Positions 35,467 to 46,159 of a stretch of 64,000 nucleotides of DNA are shown here, piece after piece. The first letter of the stretch is position 1; every line of letters begins with the position of its first letter. The notes below the pieces were generated by a model. That model made no database searches. It was not told the DNA's origin and worked only from the letters and a program-made list of their open reading frames with translations. Origin of the DNA: Gamsiella multidivaricata (Eukaryota > Mortierellomycota > Mortierellomycetes > Mortierellales > Mortierellaceae); NCBI RefSeq assembly GCF_025024155.1, contig NW_026251792.1, positions 87,181-151,180 of the forward strand. The letters are read 5' to 3'. The position numbers and the translations under genes were made by a program.

Positions 35467-35778
35467 ATGAAGTTCTCTGCCGCCGCCATCGCTGTCGCCT
35501 TCTTGGGCCTTGCCGCTGCCGCCAAGCCCTCCGCCACCACCACCACCTCCTCCGGAGTTGTGACCGCAACCGAGACCTCGACGACCGTCATTGGCATCAC
35601 CACGAGCATCACCATCGGTGTCCCAACCGTCATCACCACCACCGTCGCGACCCCCTCCACGACCACCGCCGGAACCGCGCCCACCACCTCGCCCTCGAGC
35701 GGAAACGCCTTGAACGCCCCTGCGAAGGCCCTCATGGCCGTCGGTGCCGGTGCCTTTGCCTTTGCCCAGTTCCTGTAA
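35467..35778 (+). CDS. Small Ser/Thr-rich secreted protein, probable GPI anchor
   Basis: Single exon, 103 aa. A signal peptide (MKFSAAAIAVAFLGLAAAA) is followed by a Thr/Ser/Val-rich body with repeated TTT, TATET and TITI stretches, which would be heavily O-glycosylated. A C-terminal hydrophobic segment (ALMAVGAGAFAFAQFL) is preceded by small residues SSGNALNAP, the layout of a GPI-attachment signal with Gly or Asn as likely omega site. It is probably a cell-wall or plasma-membrane surface protein. The coding region is markedly GC-rich with C-ending codons compared with its neighbours, consistent with high expression. It has a TATA box upstream and AATAAA downstream. The antisense glycine-rich frame is a shadow. 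Confidence 0.85.
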   Translation: MKFSAAAIAVAFLGLAAAAKPSATTTTSSGVVTATETSTTVIGITTSITIGVPTVITTTVATPSTTTAGTAPTTSPSSGNALNAPAKALMAVGAGAFAFAQFL

Positions 35779-35942
35779 AATAATCCTTTCTCTCAGTCTC
35801 ACTCTGATCTAATGGCGACATGGACGCTTGTGCCCTCTTTGCGATCCGCTTAGCAACTATAGTGATATCCTATTACTCTACTACACATAATTGTACCCTT
35901 TCATTTGCTTGTAACAAAAGAAAGTACCCTTTTGCTGATCCT

Positions 35943-35948
35943 AATAAA
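35943..35948 (+). terminator. Poly(A) signal of the small wall protein gene
   Basis: An AATAAA hexamer 165 bp downstream of the stop codon at 35778, in an AT-rich stretch. Confidence 0.45.
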
Positions 35949-37266
35949 ACCAAAAGACGAATCAAGCATAACCTGTTTATTCCTGTTCTTATGCGCGCAT
36001 GTGTGTACGTTTGTGAAAAAGGTGTGAATGCGAGGAAGGGAAATTATCCTTGTTTCTATCAGGCACGCGTTGTCTATGTACGCAACGTCGACATCATTGC
36101 CTGTTCCTTTTTTTTTTTTACATGCAGATGAAGTAAAATTATTCCTATGTCAAAAAAAAGAGCCCGGACTAGCCTAAATGGGATGTGGATCGTGTGAGGG
36201 GCTGTACAACCGCTTCAGTCTGTGCACATGACCCCAGATTGGGAGATGAGGGGACCTGCTTTAAAAGAAATTCCCCTGCCCAAAACCGCACGTACGATGA
36301 GAAGAGGGGGTCGATCCTCTGTTTGTTTGGAAAAAACAAAGACGCCCGTTTCGGTTTGTGTATGTTCTATAAAGCACACGCGCGACACCAAGCGAACAGA
36401 CAAGGGTCTTGAGATTCCTTCCGAACAACAATAATCCATCATAACCGATTAGGACTAGCGCCTAAATAATTTCACAATTTCAAACTCTAATCATCAGCAA
36501 CGGCTTGGCGATTTGTGATCATGGTGGAGTGGATGACAGCATTGTCTTCTATGACCACCTCGGGTTCGTTGACGTGGAATATGTTCATAAGAGGTAAGGG
36601 CCGAGATGTGGTGTTTGCTATGGGGAGAGATGGTGATGGTTTTCTTTTTTTATTTTGTTTTTTATAGGGATGTTTTTAATAGTAGCTTGGGACTCGGCAA
36701 AGGCGGGAAGCCAGCTTGAGGAACCCCTCCTCCCCCCCCCGCCTCAGATACAAAAACAACCATTGCAATCACTGTGAGATGGACAGTGAATCTGCAGGGG
36801 AATGAGACGCCGTTGGATTGGATTGAAGAGGATTAAGACGCATTTGCAGGGACCATCTCATCCATCGTAGCTACAACGACTCATGGTAGTCGGAGTGGAA
36901 TAAGGTTTAATTCAGGATTGGAGGAGACCTTATTGTGAACCCTGCACCAAGAGATAAAAAAAAATATAAATCTGGCACGCACGACACACGACACACGACA
37001 TTCGAAACAAAAAAGCACTTTGTCTTGCGCGCGAGCCTCCCGCATTTACAGGTCAGATCAAGCAAGAGGAGCTTCCCCCTCAAGCCTATCGTACTCGCGC
37101 ACACGGTTTCCTTTGATGGTCGCAATCTACACAGCTTTTGTTTATTATAAAATATATATATATATATGCCAGTGATACTTACTGATGCGGCTTCAGAACC
37201 CTTCCCCCCTCCCCTCCCTTCCCCTCGGTTTGCTCAACTGCTCTCTTCTTTCAATACCACACATAT
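35949..37266. other. Intergenic region without recognised gene
   Basis: About 1.3 kb. It contains T-runs at 36110 and 36645, a C10 run near 36731 and a TA repeat at 37151-37167. I looked for tRNA and 5S rRNA patterns and saw none. Confidence 0.5.
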
Positions 37267-39456
37267 TTAAACAGTGTAAGTGATGCCGCCATAAGCATCC
37301 TCCACATTCTGAGGCTCGTACATGCACAAGTGCTCTGGATGCACCAGATCATTGGTCGGACCCTGGTATGTATAGTTGTACGCCTGCTCATGCAACTGCC
37401 AACGACCTCTCCGCCTCACAAACTGCAATTCGTCCACACCGTCGTCTCCTGCCTCCGCCACGACCTCCTGTCCAGCTTCCCCACCAACTGTCGATGTCCG
37501 CGTAGAATAACCCTGCTGCTTCTCCTGCTTCTCCAACAATGGCTCAAATGGCTGGCTCGGATCCGAGAGTTCCCCCTGGGCTCCCGCAATGATTTCAATA
37601 TCGACCGTGTAGGATCGCATGTCGTTGACAACACAATGCATCCACCCACGGATAGCCTGTCCAGAATTGACCGCCAACGGCTCCCGGAACATGAAACGGA
37701 CCTGCTGCCAGTGTGTCTTTTCGGCATGGGGTGCAGTCGACATCTCGATCGGTTGGCTGGCCGCCGACAGCGGGTTACCCGAGAACAACAGATCGAACCA
37801 GCCAGCCACACCGTGCATCAGTCCAGTGTACTGAGCCGTCCAAGAGATCGGCACCACAAAGTCCCGCAAACTCTGCATCGTGATCGTGTTGAAATCAAAC
37901 TCGAATCCGTCAAAGCCCGGCGTAGGGACAGCCAACAGCGACTTTGGCTCAAAGTGTCCAACCACAGGCTGGTCTAGCGAAAGCAAAAATAAACAATAAT
38001 GAGATACGTTAAACCACATAGCATCGTGAAACATTGTTAGTATTAGGTATGTCTTCTCCGAGAAATTCACTTACTGAAGAGCTCAGCCTTCGCATCAGGA
38101 TAAAGAGGCGTAAGGTCTACGCCGTGAAAGGTCGTCTGCTCCCAGAACCGAGCCCTGCCCATGGTTTCAGTGAACAGACCCGCGTCTGTGAAGGGTGCCA
38201 GGTACATTGTACCCTTGTTGGGGAAAAGATGTCCTCCAGGCTTCAAAAACTTGTCGCGCGCATAGATAAAGCTCTCGATCTAAATAGTCATCATGGGTAT
38301 GAACAGCGGTATGTCAGCACTCCTCATATTGTCCAGAAGCAAGAAAGTTTCTTCCGCAGGTTTCTGGCAGCAGCTTACCATTCTCTCATGAACAAGCAGA
38401 ACACCTATTCAAAAATCAAGAAAAAAGTATAAGTATCTGGGGAGGGGGAGTAAAACCATGTGTAGGATTCAATTATAGGATCCATGCTTTGACGAGTCCT
38501 TACCGATGGGTTCTGAAATGATGGTATCCACCTTGGGCGCATCGACCTCGGGGTCCTCAATCTTGGCTATCGTATCATAGCACCAATTGCAAAAGCAAAT
38601 TTATCGACACGTTAGAATTGTATATACTTCATTACTTCATGTACACGTACTGCTAGCCCTGCTATTGTTTCTTCTTCTTCTTCTTCTTTTTCTCCTTCTT
38701 CTTCCTTTACCTTGGATGACTTCGACCTTGTCCTTCAAGAACTCGTTCTTGGATTTCCCAGGAGGCAAGGACGCAGCACGAATCAGTTTCTTCATCTTCT
38801 GTGCCATATCCGACGCCTCGATCGCATAGACCTTCTTGGCTCCAGCCTGGACTGCAAAGTAGGACAAGATTCCCGATCCTGAGACACACCATCGCGTCAA
38901 GTATCATGAGTAAGCGGTAGTAATATCGATGGTGAATTTCACAAAATCCAAAGGTGAATGAGAAAAAAACATGGTCAGGATTGGAAGATCTGCGATAGCA
39001 TTGGTTCACAGCAAAATAAAATTAAACAAAGCATAACGCCTTTTTTTTTTTTTTTTTTTTTTTTTTTATCATGCCTGCTCCAACATCCATGACCAGCTTA
39101 TCCTCAAAACACTCGGTATTGAGCAGGATCGCAGATCTATATGTCGATGTCCTGACATTGTCCTGCATCATGTTTTGCTAGAGAAGTGGACAAATTCAAT
39201 ACAAAGTAGACATATAACGGACGGGGGCCCAGTCAGAGATATGACATCGGGAATAGGGGGGGGGGGGGGGGGGGGCAAATAACTCGGCCACCGACTCGAC
39301 TCAACACGAGTCCTTTGTGATTCGTGGTCTGGCCATGTGCTGTGCGATTTCACCCGCCCCGTGTACCTGATGCTGCAGCATGGCATAGTAGCCAAAGTAG
39401 GCAGGGTCCCTCGCCTCGTTCGAGGGGGCGTTGGTGACGGAAGCTTGGGATGACAT
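37267..39456 (-). CDS. CARM1/PRMT4-type histone arginine methyltransferase
   Basis: Seven exons: 39456-39367, 39177-39075, 38878-38711, 38566-38504, 38404-38379, 38279-38075, 37973-37267; 453 aa. The class I PRMT signature is complete: [25 protein letters not shown], the SAM-binding [19 protein letters not shown], the acidic AIEASDMA, the double-E loop SEPIG...LLVHERM, and the THW-region equivalent [10 protein letters not shown]. The sequence [15 protein letters not shown] is diagnostic for CARM1/PRMT4. These enzymes make asymmetric dimethylarginine on histone H3 and RNA-binding proteins using S-adenosylmethionine. There is no room for the N-terminal PH-like domain of animal CARM1. Exon 5 is a 26-nt micro-exon. 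Intron 2 (38879-39074) uses a GC donor (GCATGA); the join gives GAGSGIL, so it is required. Confidence 0.9.
39256..39275. repeat. G20 homopolymer in CARM1 intron 1
   Basis: Twenty consecutive G on the plus strand (C on the sense strand of the gene), within the intron at 39178-39366. Confidence 0.97.
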
Positions 39457-39521
39457 GGATTGGGGACGATGAAGCAGATAGGATGGACGATCAAATGGTT
39501 TGCGTGCGATCTTTCTTTTGG

Positions 39522-39544
39522 CCCCCCCCCCCCCCCCCCCCCCC
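39522..39544. repeat. C23 homopolymer upstream of CARM1 start codon
   Basis: Twenty-three consecutive C on the plus strand (G on the sense strand of the gene), 66-88 bp upstream of the ATG at 39456. It is complementary to the G20 run in intron 1. Confidence 0.97.
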
Positions 39545-39761
39545 TTCCCCCAATGGAATGGCAGAGAGCTCAGCCACCCACGCGTCGTTTTTACACAGTC
39601 GCGCGTATCACGCACAGCCCATCCAGCTCGAGACGCGCCCCCCGCACGCGTTTGTGCCTGAATGTTTACATGGTGCACCAATCCAATGCCAGACGCTTTG
39701 TACTTGTGCATGCTAATGTCAAATGGTATATTACAGAAACTGCAATTATATACTACAAATA

Positions 39762-42700
39762 TCATAATGAAGAAGATGGTGAGGAGATAATAATCGCGTC
39801 TTTGGATGTCCTCAGTGGGTGAGGTCCACTCTCGCTTTCTGAAGGTCGGGAAGAATGTGCATCCAAAGAAGTTGAAGTCCTTGGATCGCTATTCTGGGGT
39901 GCTCGCACTTGTGGACGATGTCCAGCAGGACGGTTTTTACCTCGATACTCGCTTTCATCCCCACTACGCCGACGGCCTAGTTCACAATCTCTCGGGCGGC
40001 TCCTCGATCGTGCCTGTCTTTGGAAGCTCTTCCGGTCTTGGCTTCTCAGACGGGCCTGCAGTTTCGAGGCGAGAGATACAGAAGGGCGCTGTCGCTGATG
40101 CTGTTGATGCGGTGGCTGCGATTGTCGCGATTGTTGCGGCTGCTGGTTATTTAGCTCCACCACAGGTTCCTCCCGTGTGGTGCTGGGTTGCCGATTCCGA
40201 CCCCGACTCCGGCTCCGACTCCGGTGTATCGGCTTTGAGAAACCCAGCAACGAGGTCGTTATCCTATTTCGTCTTCGATCCAAAGCTTCGTCTTCCTCGT
40301 CATCATTGCTCCCCTCTTCATCCCAATCTTCCAACTCTTCCAGCTCTTCCTCTTCATCAAGGTCCTCATCCGTCGCATTGCCGTCGACGCCCGCTCGGCT
40401 TTCCTCAAGCTCCTGCAATTGTCGGCGACGGTCTTCCAAAAGACGCTTCTGGCGAAGACGGGCCTCATGACGTCGTTGGCGCAGCTTTTTCTCAGACTCT
40501 TCCCAGGCTATGACCTTTTGCAAGGTTTCTTCACAAGCTACTGCCAGCACTTTGAACTGTTTTGCATAGTCGATCAAGTGCTGCCATTCAACTGCTGAGA
40601 CTGTGATATTGCCATCTCTGTGGTGCCTGTGCCCTGCAAATGGCCCAGTCGCGGATGCTGGTAAGGCGAGTGCCGGGGAAGGAGCACGTACTCGGTCTGT
40701 GTCCGATGAATGGACCCCGGGCGTGCTCGTCACTGCCGCTGGCCAGGCTGTGATCTTGAATTGTGGAGTATCATTAGACGATGTGCTGGTAGTTTCGCAG
40801 TACGAATCCGAGCGGGGATCAACCGAATGCCTTCGTTTATGCATCAGGGGCCGGATCGAATTTCTATGGATCGAGCTGGTGGACGTGATATCTCTCGAGA
40901 TCGACGGACTCAAATAGGTGTCCGATGCGTCCTCCTCCTTTTCCAGGTAATTCAAGATCGCTCCTGGTGTGTGGAGTGGTAACCGGGGCGGTTCGCACCC
41001 CAAAAGTCCTTGATGGCCCTCATCCTCCGAGTAGTCTATGCCCAGTACCTTTTGCAGCAACTGGTCAACGATTTTGGAGACCATGACCAGCTGTTGGAGA
41101 CTACCTTGGCATGTATTATCAACAGCCATCGGTTCAGACTCTTCGTGCTCGACTTCGACTAGATCGCTGAGGACTCGCACCCTTCCTCTCTCGAGTCCAT
41201 CACCATTCTGTAGCTGCAACCCCTCCTCGAGCCCCACGTTTTCGTTTCCGCCTAATTCGTGTGTCTCGTCAATGGCCTCTTCAATACGCTCCACTCGCCT
41301 CATCTGGGACTCAACTACGTGCTTCCTCATGCGCTTGCTCAGGACTTCGGCAATCAAAGATGCCAACGACGTCAGCGTTACAACCCCTAGCAAGCAGTAG
41401 GCCAGAAAGATAGCCCGTCCGGCGATGGTCTTGGGCACAAAATCGCCGTATCCGATAGTGGTGAAGGCAATGACGACAAAGTACATGGACGAACCAAAGT
41501 CCCAAGACTCGACGAACGTGAAGATGATGGCTCCAACGATCCAAAAGATCATAAACATGAGGGCACTGAATCGAAGTCGGCCACGGTACTCCTTTATGGT
41601 CTCCCTGTACGACTGTTTCCTGTCCTCCTCTCGTTGCTCACTGGGCGTTAGTGTGTGAATGACCAACTGTGGAGTCTTTTTTTGAATCTTGAAAATTCTT
41701 TGCCACCAATGCTTGTTCTCGCCAGGGCCATGCACTGGACGAGACTCCAAGGTCGTATAGTAGGGCAATTCCTCGGCGTCGACGCTCCCACTGGTTTGTT
41801 GCCGTGTGGGATGGCGTGGATCCTGGAAGGCGACGCTGGTATCTTGGTGCTGCGGTTTCACAGGTGCACTGTCAATGGATGGTTTGTGCGCTGTGCCTGT
41901 TCGCGACATCTCGATCGACTCGTCTCCCAAAGTCGAGTCCGAATTACTCACCCTCGATTCCTCGATTCCTTGAACCGATTTGCTCTCAGACGTATCTGGA
42001 CCGTGCGTGAAAATGGCTGGCAGCCTCGGATGGTGTTGTCGAGAAAGAGTAAAGTGGCGTGGAAAATGTGTGAAGTAGTGCGAGTGATACTGATTGCTTT
42101 CGCTCGACTCCGTGTGCTCCTCCACTCTGCCTACAGATTCCATTTGGTGAATGCGCTCGAGCGCGTCATTTACGCGTTGTCGGCCCTCCTCCTCCCGGGC
42201 GCGCTGTTCCTTCCGTTCGATCCTTCTTGCCTCCCTCTTGGCCTTGCGGTCTTTGGTACGAGTAGCAAACTCGCGATGTAGATCCTCCAAAATGACGTAT
42301 CGAATCGAATTCACGACGAGACCCAGCATGACAATACCTCCAGCGGCATAAAAGATGACAAAAGCACGGCCTCCAGCTGTAGCTGGCGTCCTGTCGCCGA
42401 ATCCGATTGTCGTGATCGTTACCATGACAAAGAACCTAAGGCGGATAAAATATATGATTGATGTCGCGTTCGTGAGAAAGATCTGACAGCACTATACGAA
42501 GCGAGATACACGGCGAGAAGTCATCTCGAATGAAATTACAGTGCATCCAGGAATGTCCAATGCTCCAAATAGATAAAGATCAGGGCCCCGATGGCCAAGT
42601 AGAAGCAGAGCGACATAGCCTCAGCAATCAGGATACGCTGCTTGTGTGTGACCCCGGAGCCTTGTAGCCTAAAGTTTGGAGTCCGGTGGAGATCGATGGA

Positions 42701-44389
42701 CATGAGGACCGTGGCAGTAAGAGAAAATACCATGGATGCAATCATGGTCCAGAAGCCTTCCAGGTAGACGTAGTCCTTGGGCGGATATAGTATGCAGAAT
42801 GGGATAACTGCGCCAATACAAAGAATATCTAAAGCAATAGATAGAGTGACAAGCGTGTAAATCATGGGATGATAATAGAGCTTTCACAGGCACGGCTCTG
42901 TACGAAGGAGGACTACACATACCCTGTAGGGTCGCAGTGATGAGCGAGAGAATGACACTGTGCCAGATGCGTCGTTCGAGGAAGCGAAAGAGGATACAGA
43001 TGTTGCAGATGATGGCCATGACGAGTGCAAGGATGATCATGGCGTCGAGCCAGCGAGGGATGCTAATAGCTTGAATATCATCCCAGTCCTGGCCTGTCTG
43101 ATTGTACCTAGAAAAGGCGGAAACGAGTTTGGCACGGATGAGAAAGATGCCTGTCGGTGGGATGCATCTATGTACAGATGTACAGCTTCGAGTAGTCTTC
43201 CACTTGAACACTATTTCTTCCTCTTGTACTCTTCATATTATGCAAGCCCTTTTTGCTCATGTTCCCTGCAGCATGGTAACAAGAGTACGAATAACGACAC
43301 CGACGCGTTATTTATAACTGTATAGTTTTCTATGGTGGGCAATGAACTCCGTGATCTATAAAATAGGTTTAGCCGACTCTACGCGGATTATTATTACTAC
43401 TATTTACATCTCGAGAATGTAAAAAGATATTTTTTCCTCAAAGGAGAACATTGAATGGGCAACACAACAACGATGACGAAAAGGATAATGACCATGACAT
43501 TCAGATGGCATTCAAAATGGTCATCTGCATACACACACATGCCACTAGATACTTGCACAACAACAAGACCGCTTTGAACTTACGTTGCTATCCCAACCCA
43601 GGGCGAGGTAATTGAGGGCACATTGATTAGAATCGAGACCTACCAACAGGTTCCCCAAAAGAAGATTATGATTTTATGTGTGTTAAAGTGTTAAAATTCT
43701 GAACGAGCATGAGTCTGCAAAGGCCACCTCTTTGGCACCGAGAGCAATAGTGGCCACACGACCAGCACCGAGTCCTCCCCCTCCCTTTTATAGACACAAG
43801 AGTCGTCTGTTGGCTGCATCTCTCAATCGCAAATCCGTGCGCTTCATTTGTGTAAACTTACAGGAATGATACAACCAATGAGGAGGGGAAGCACGCGATA
43901 ATTGTTTTCGAACGCTGTGGGATCTAGCAACAAGCGATGCGGTCGCTGCCGGGGAGGTCGCCTGGGTCTTATCACTGCAGATTGATCCGATGCACCCTCG
44001 TTGACCGCCCCTTCACTCTGCTGCGCCTGTGAGGATTGACGGTTGAGATCCAGAGGGGATGAGCCCGAGCTGCCGTCGGTGTTCGGAAGTAAAGACGGAG
44101 TGTTATGGAAGCGATGCTCTTGATCCTGAGTCTTCGTCGTCAGATCATGAGGAGCTGCCTGTTGCGAGGGCGTGCTGACTGTCCTGGCTGTAGTGTTAAT
44201 GCTTGGATGCTGCTGCTGTCGTTGAGTGTGAAGGCGAGGGGGCGGGTGGCTGCTGGATCCAAGAATGGCGTTATCAGTTGCAGTGGTGTGGTTGTATGTT
44301 TCGCTTGTCGAGTGACTCCTGCGACGACTGCGAGGGGCCGAGCGGGTGGACACAGTCAGGGTGTCGTGCGCATGGTTTGGGAATGACAT
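39762..44389 (-). CDS. TOK-type two-pore outward-rectifying K+ channel
   Basis: Five exons: 44389-43862, 43639-43584, 43107-42923, 42828-42540, 42435-39762; 1243 aa. The cytosolic N-terminus is Ser/Gln-rich. Membrane segments follow in the 8-TM/2-pore order of fungal TOK1: five helices between residues about 163 and 350 (for example VLPLLIGCIIPV, MIILALVMAIICNICIL, FYLAIGALIFIYLEHW), then filter 1 TITTIGFGD near 359-367, helix GRAFVIFYAAGGIVML, a ~220-residue charged linker, helix FSALMFMIFWIVGAIIF, filter 2 TTIGYGD near 680 and the last helix. The cytosolic C-terminus (about 500 aa) has a coiled coil with Arg/Glu-rich heptads (KLRQRRHEARLRQKRLLE), an acidic stretch and RSRSRSRGRNR-like repeats. 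TOK channels conduct K+ outward at the plasma membrane and set membrane potential. The long linker and C-terminus are larger than in yeast TOK1 (691 aa). Confidence 0.92.
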
Positions 44390-44679
44390 TGAGGGATGAG
44401 GTGCAGATACATGACAGTTACTACAGGATCATTTAAATGGTTTCCGAGCAGCGTGGTTGTGTTGTGTGTGCTAGTTGGGTACCGAGGGAAGTGTTGAGCA
44501 ATCTTGACTCTGTGCAACAACGCAGAAGTGTCAAAGTGTCTGTAAATAACGGTGTATAGAAAGAAGGGAGGGAGGAAGAGGCCGGTGGAGCGATGGATAG
44601 GGATGGTAAGGTGGATGAAAGTGAAAGGGGAGATGACAGAAGAGGAAGAAGAAGGCGAATGATGAAGAGGGATGAGACG

Positions 44680-44750
44680 AAGAATGAAGAATGAAGTATA
44701 AGGAATGAAGAATGAAAAATGAAGAATGAAGAATGAATGAAGAATGCGCA
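44680..44750. repeat. GAATGAA-type minisatellite
   Basis: Imperfect 7-8 bp units (GAATGAA, AAATGAA, GAATGAAT) in tandem on the plus strand, in the divergent intergenic region. Confidence 0.85.
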
Positions 44751-45215
44751 ATGGGCAATGGGCAATGGGGAAGAGGTATTTAGCTTTTTACTTGTTAAAT
44801 TAGGGCGCCGGGATGGACCCCCCTCTGCCCGCCTGCCTGCCTGCCTGCCCTCCTTCCCTCCTGAAGAAAGAGAAAGAGAGAGAGAGAGCCACTCGATCGA
44901 GAGGCAGCGGAGGACTGCGACAGGGTCTCGACCCCCAGTCCCCTCCTTTGCTGCAGTGCAGCGGAGACTCTGCTGCCACAGAGTACGAGCGAGAGCGAGG
45001 CGAGAGAGGAGACCCGTAGGATGTATGCATCCATCCACTCATCCACGTACATTCATGTCCATGTCCATGCCCATGTATGTACACCACCAAGGTTAATTGG
45101 AGCACCCGCCTGCTGCACACGGCGCCTTCTCACCATCCACCATCCACGCTGTAAACGCTGTATCCATCCCATCCCTCCTTTTGTCTCACTCGTCGTGTTT
45201 CTCTTTCTCTCTTTC

Positions 45216-45245
45216 CCATCCCCATCCCCATCCCCATCCCCATCC
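45216..45245. repeat. CCCCAT hexamer repeat
   Basis: Five tandem CCCCAT units in a pyrimidine-rich leader region about 0.9 kb before the CK1-like start codon. Confidence 0.9.
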
Positions 45246-46159
45246 TCTATCCCCCATCCCTCTCTCCCTCTCCGCACCTCCACCTCATCCATCTCCATCC
45301 CATATACCGTCCCCCCCCCTCTCCCCCTCCCTTTCCTCGTCACCATCGGCTCCCATCCCGTGTCTTTTCCTCGTCTGTGAATGCGTCTTGCCGCTTCAGG
45401 CTACACCCCGAGAGCAACTTCCCACAGCAAGCGAGCCTTCCCTCCCTGTTCTCAGCCATATCTTCACCAAGCTCCTATTGTCAATCGTGCCCGCATCCAG
45501 CATTCCCTTGGCTCTCTTTCTCTCTCTCTTCTGCCGCCTCTTTTGCCCTCCGTCCTTGCTCTTTCGATCGCTACCACCATACCCATCATCACTCTTACCA
45601 CCGCTGTTGCTGTGTGCACCCCAGCTGTAGCGAGTCAGGAAGACCGGTGCCCGTCTGCCCCGCACCATCTCTCCCTGAGCGATTGCTTCGACTGCCCACA
45701 ACTACCGCAACTGCCACTGCCACTCAACGCCCTCCTCTTTGCTGCTGCAACCACTCTTCGGCAGCAGCAGCAACAACAGCAATCAAATCAAAGCCAACAA
45801 AATTTCCGCCCAGCCCCGCAACCACCACGGGCGCCCTTTCCATCGTTTCTGTGGACAGACAAGGCCATTTCGATTTCTTCACACGCCGCAACCTTGCTTG
45901 GTCACCCCAAAGGACTCACAGTCGTCGCAAACGACCTCGATCCTTTGCTTCGGTTGTCTCGGCCTCCTAAGAGAGACCCTTCAGACTCTTCAAGTCCTGG
46001 TCTAAATTTCGTATCATTGCCTCAAAAAAACAGGGCTTCTTCGCCAGCAGCCTTGTTCACTGGCACACCTTTGTCCTCGTCCGCCTTCTCTTCAGTGGGC
46101 AGCCAACATTCGACTCCCACCTCCTTCTCTAGAGCTCAGAGACACCGCCGTCTCCGCAA

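Larger units (their letters stand above)
44390..46159. other. Divergent intergenic region with several simple repeats
   Basis: Upstream flank of the TOK gene (-) and long leader of the CK1-like gene (+). Contents: GA-rich DNA with GAATGAA-type heptamers (44680-44750), CTGCCTGC repeats (44828-44850), CCCCAT hexamers (45216-45245) and about 700 bp of C-rich DNA. A plus-strand frame at 45381-46403 is open for 340 codons in a different frame and overlaps the CK1 start; see findings. Confidence 0.6.

Noticed and set aside
35409..35802. Glycine- or valine-rich frames antisense to the small wall protein gene
   Set aside because: They mirror the GC-rich Thr/Ser codons of the sense gene, which has a signal peptide, TATA box and poly(A) signal.
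39460..39822. Plus-strand frame with poly-Pro and downstream coding look
   Set aside because: The poly-Pro is the C23 homopolymer and the rest is antisense or intergenic to CARM1 and the TOK channel.
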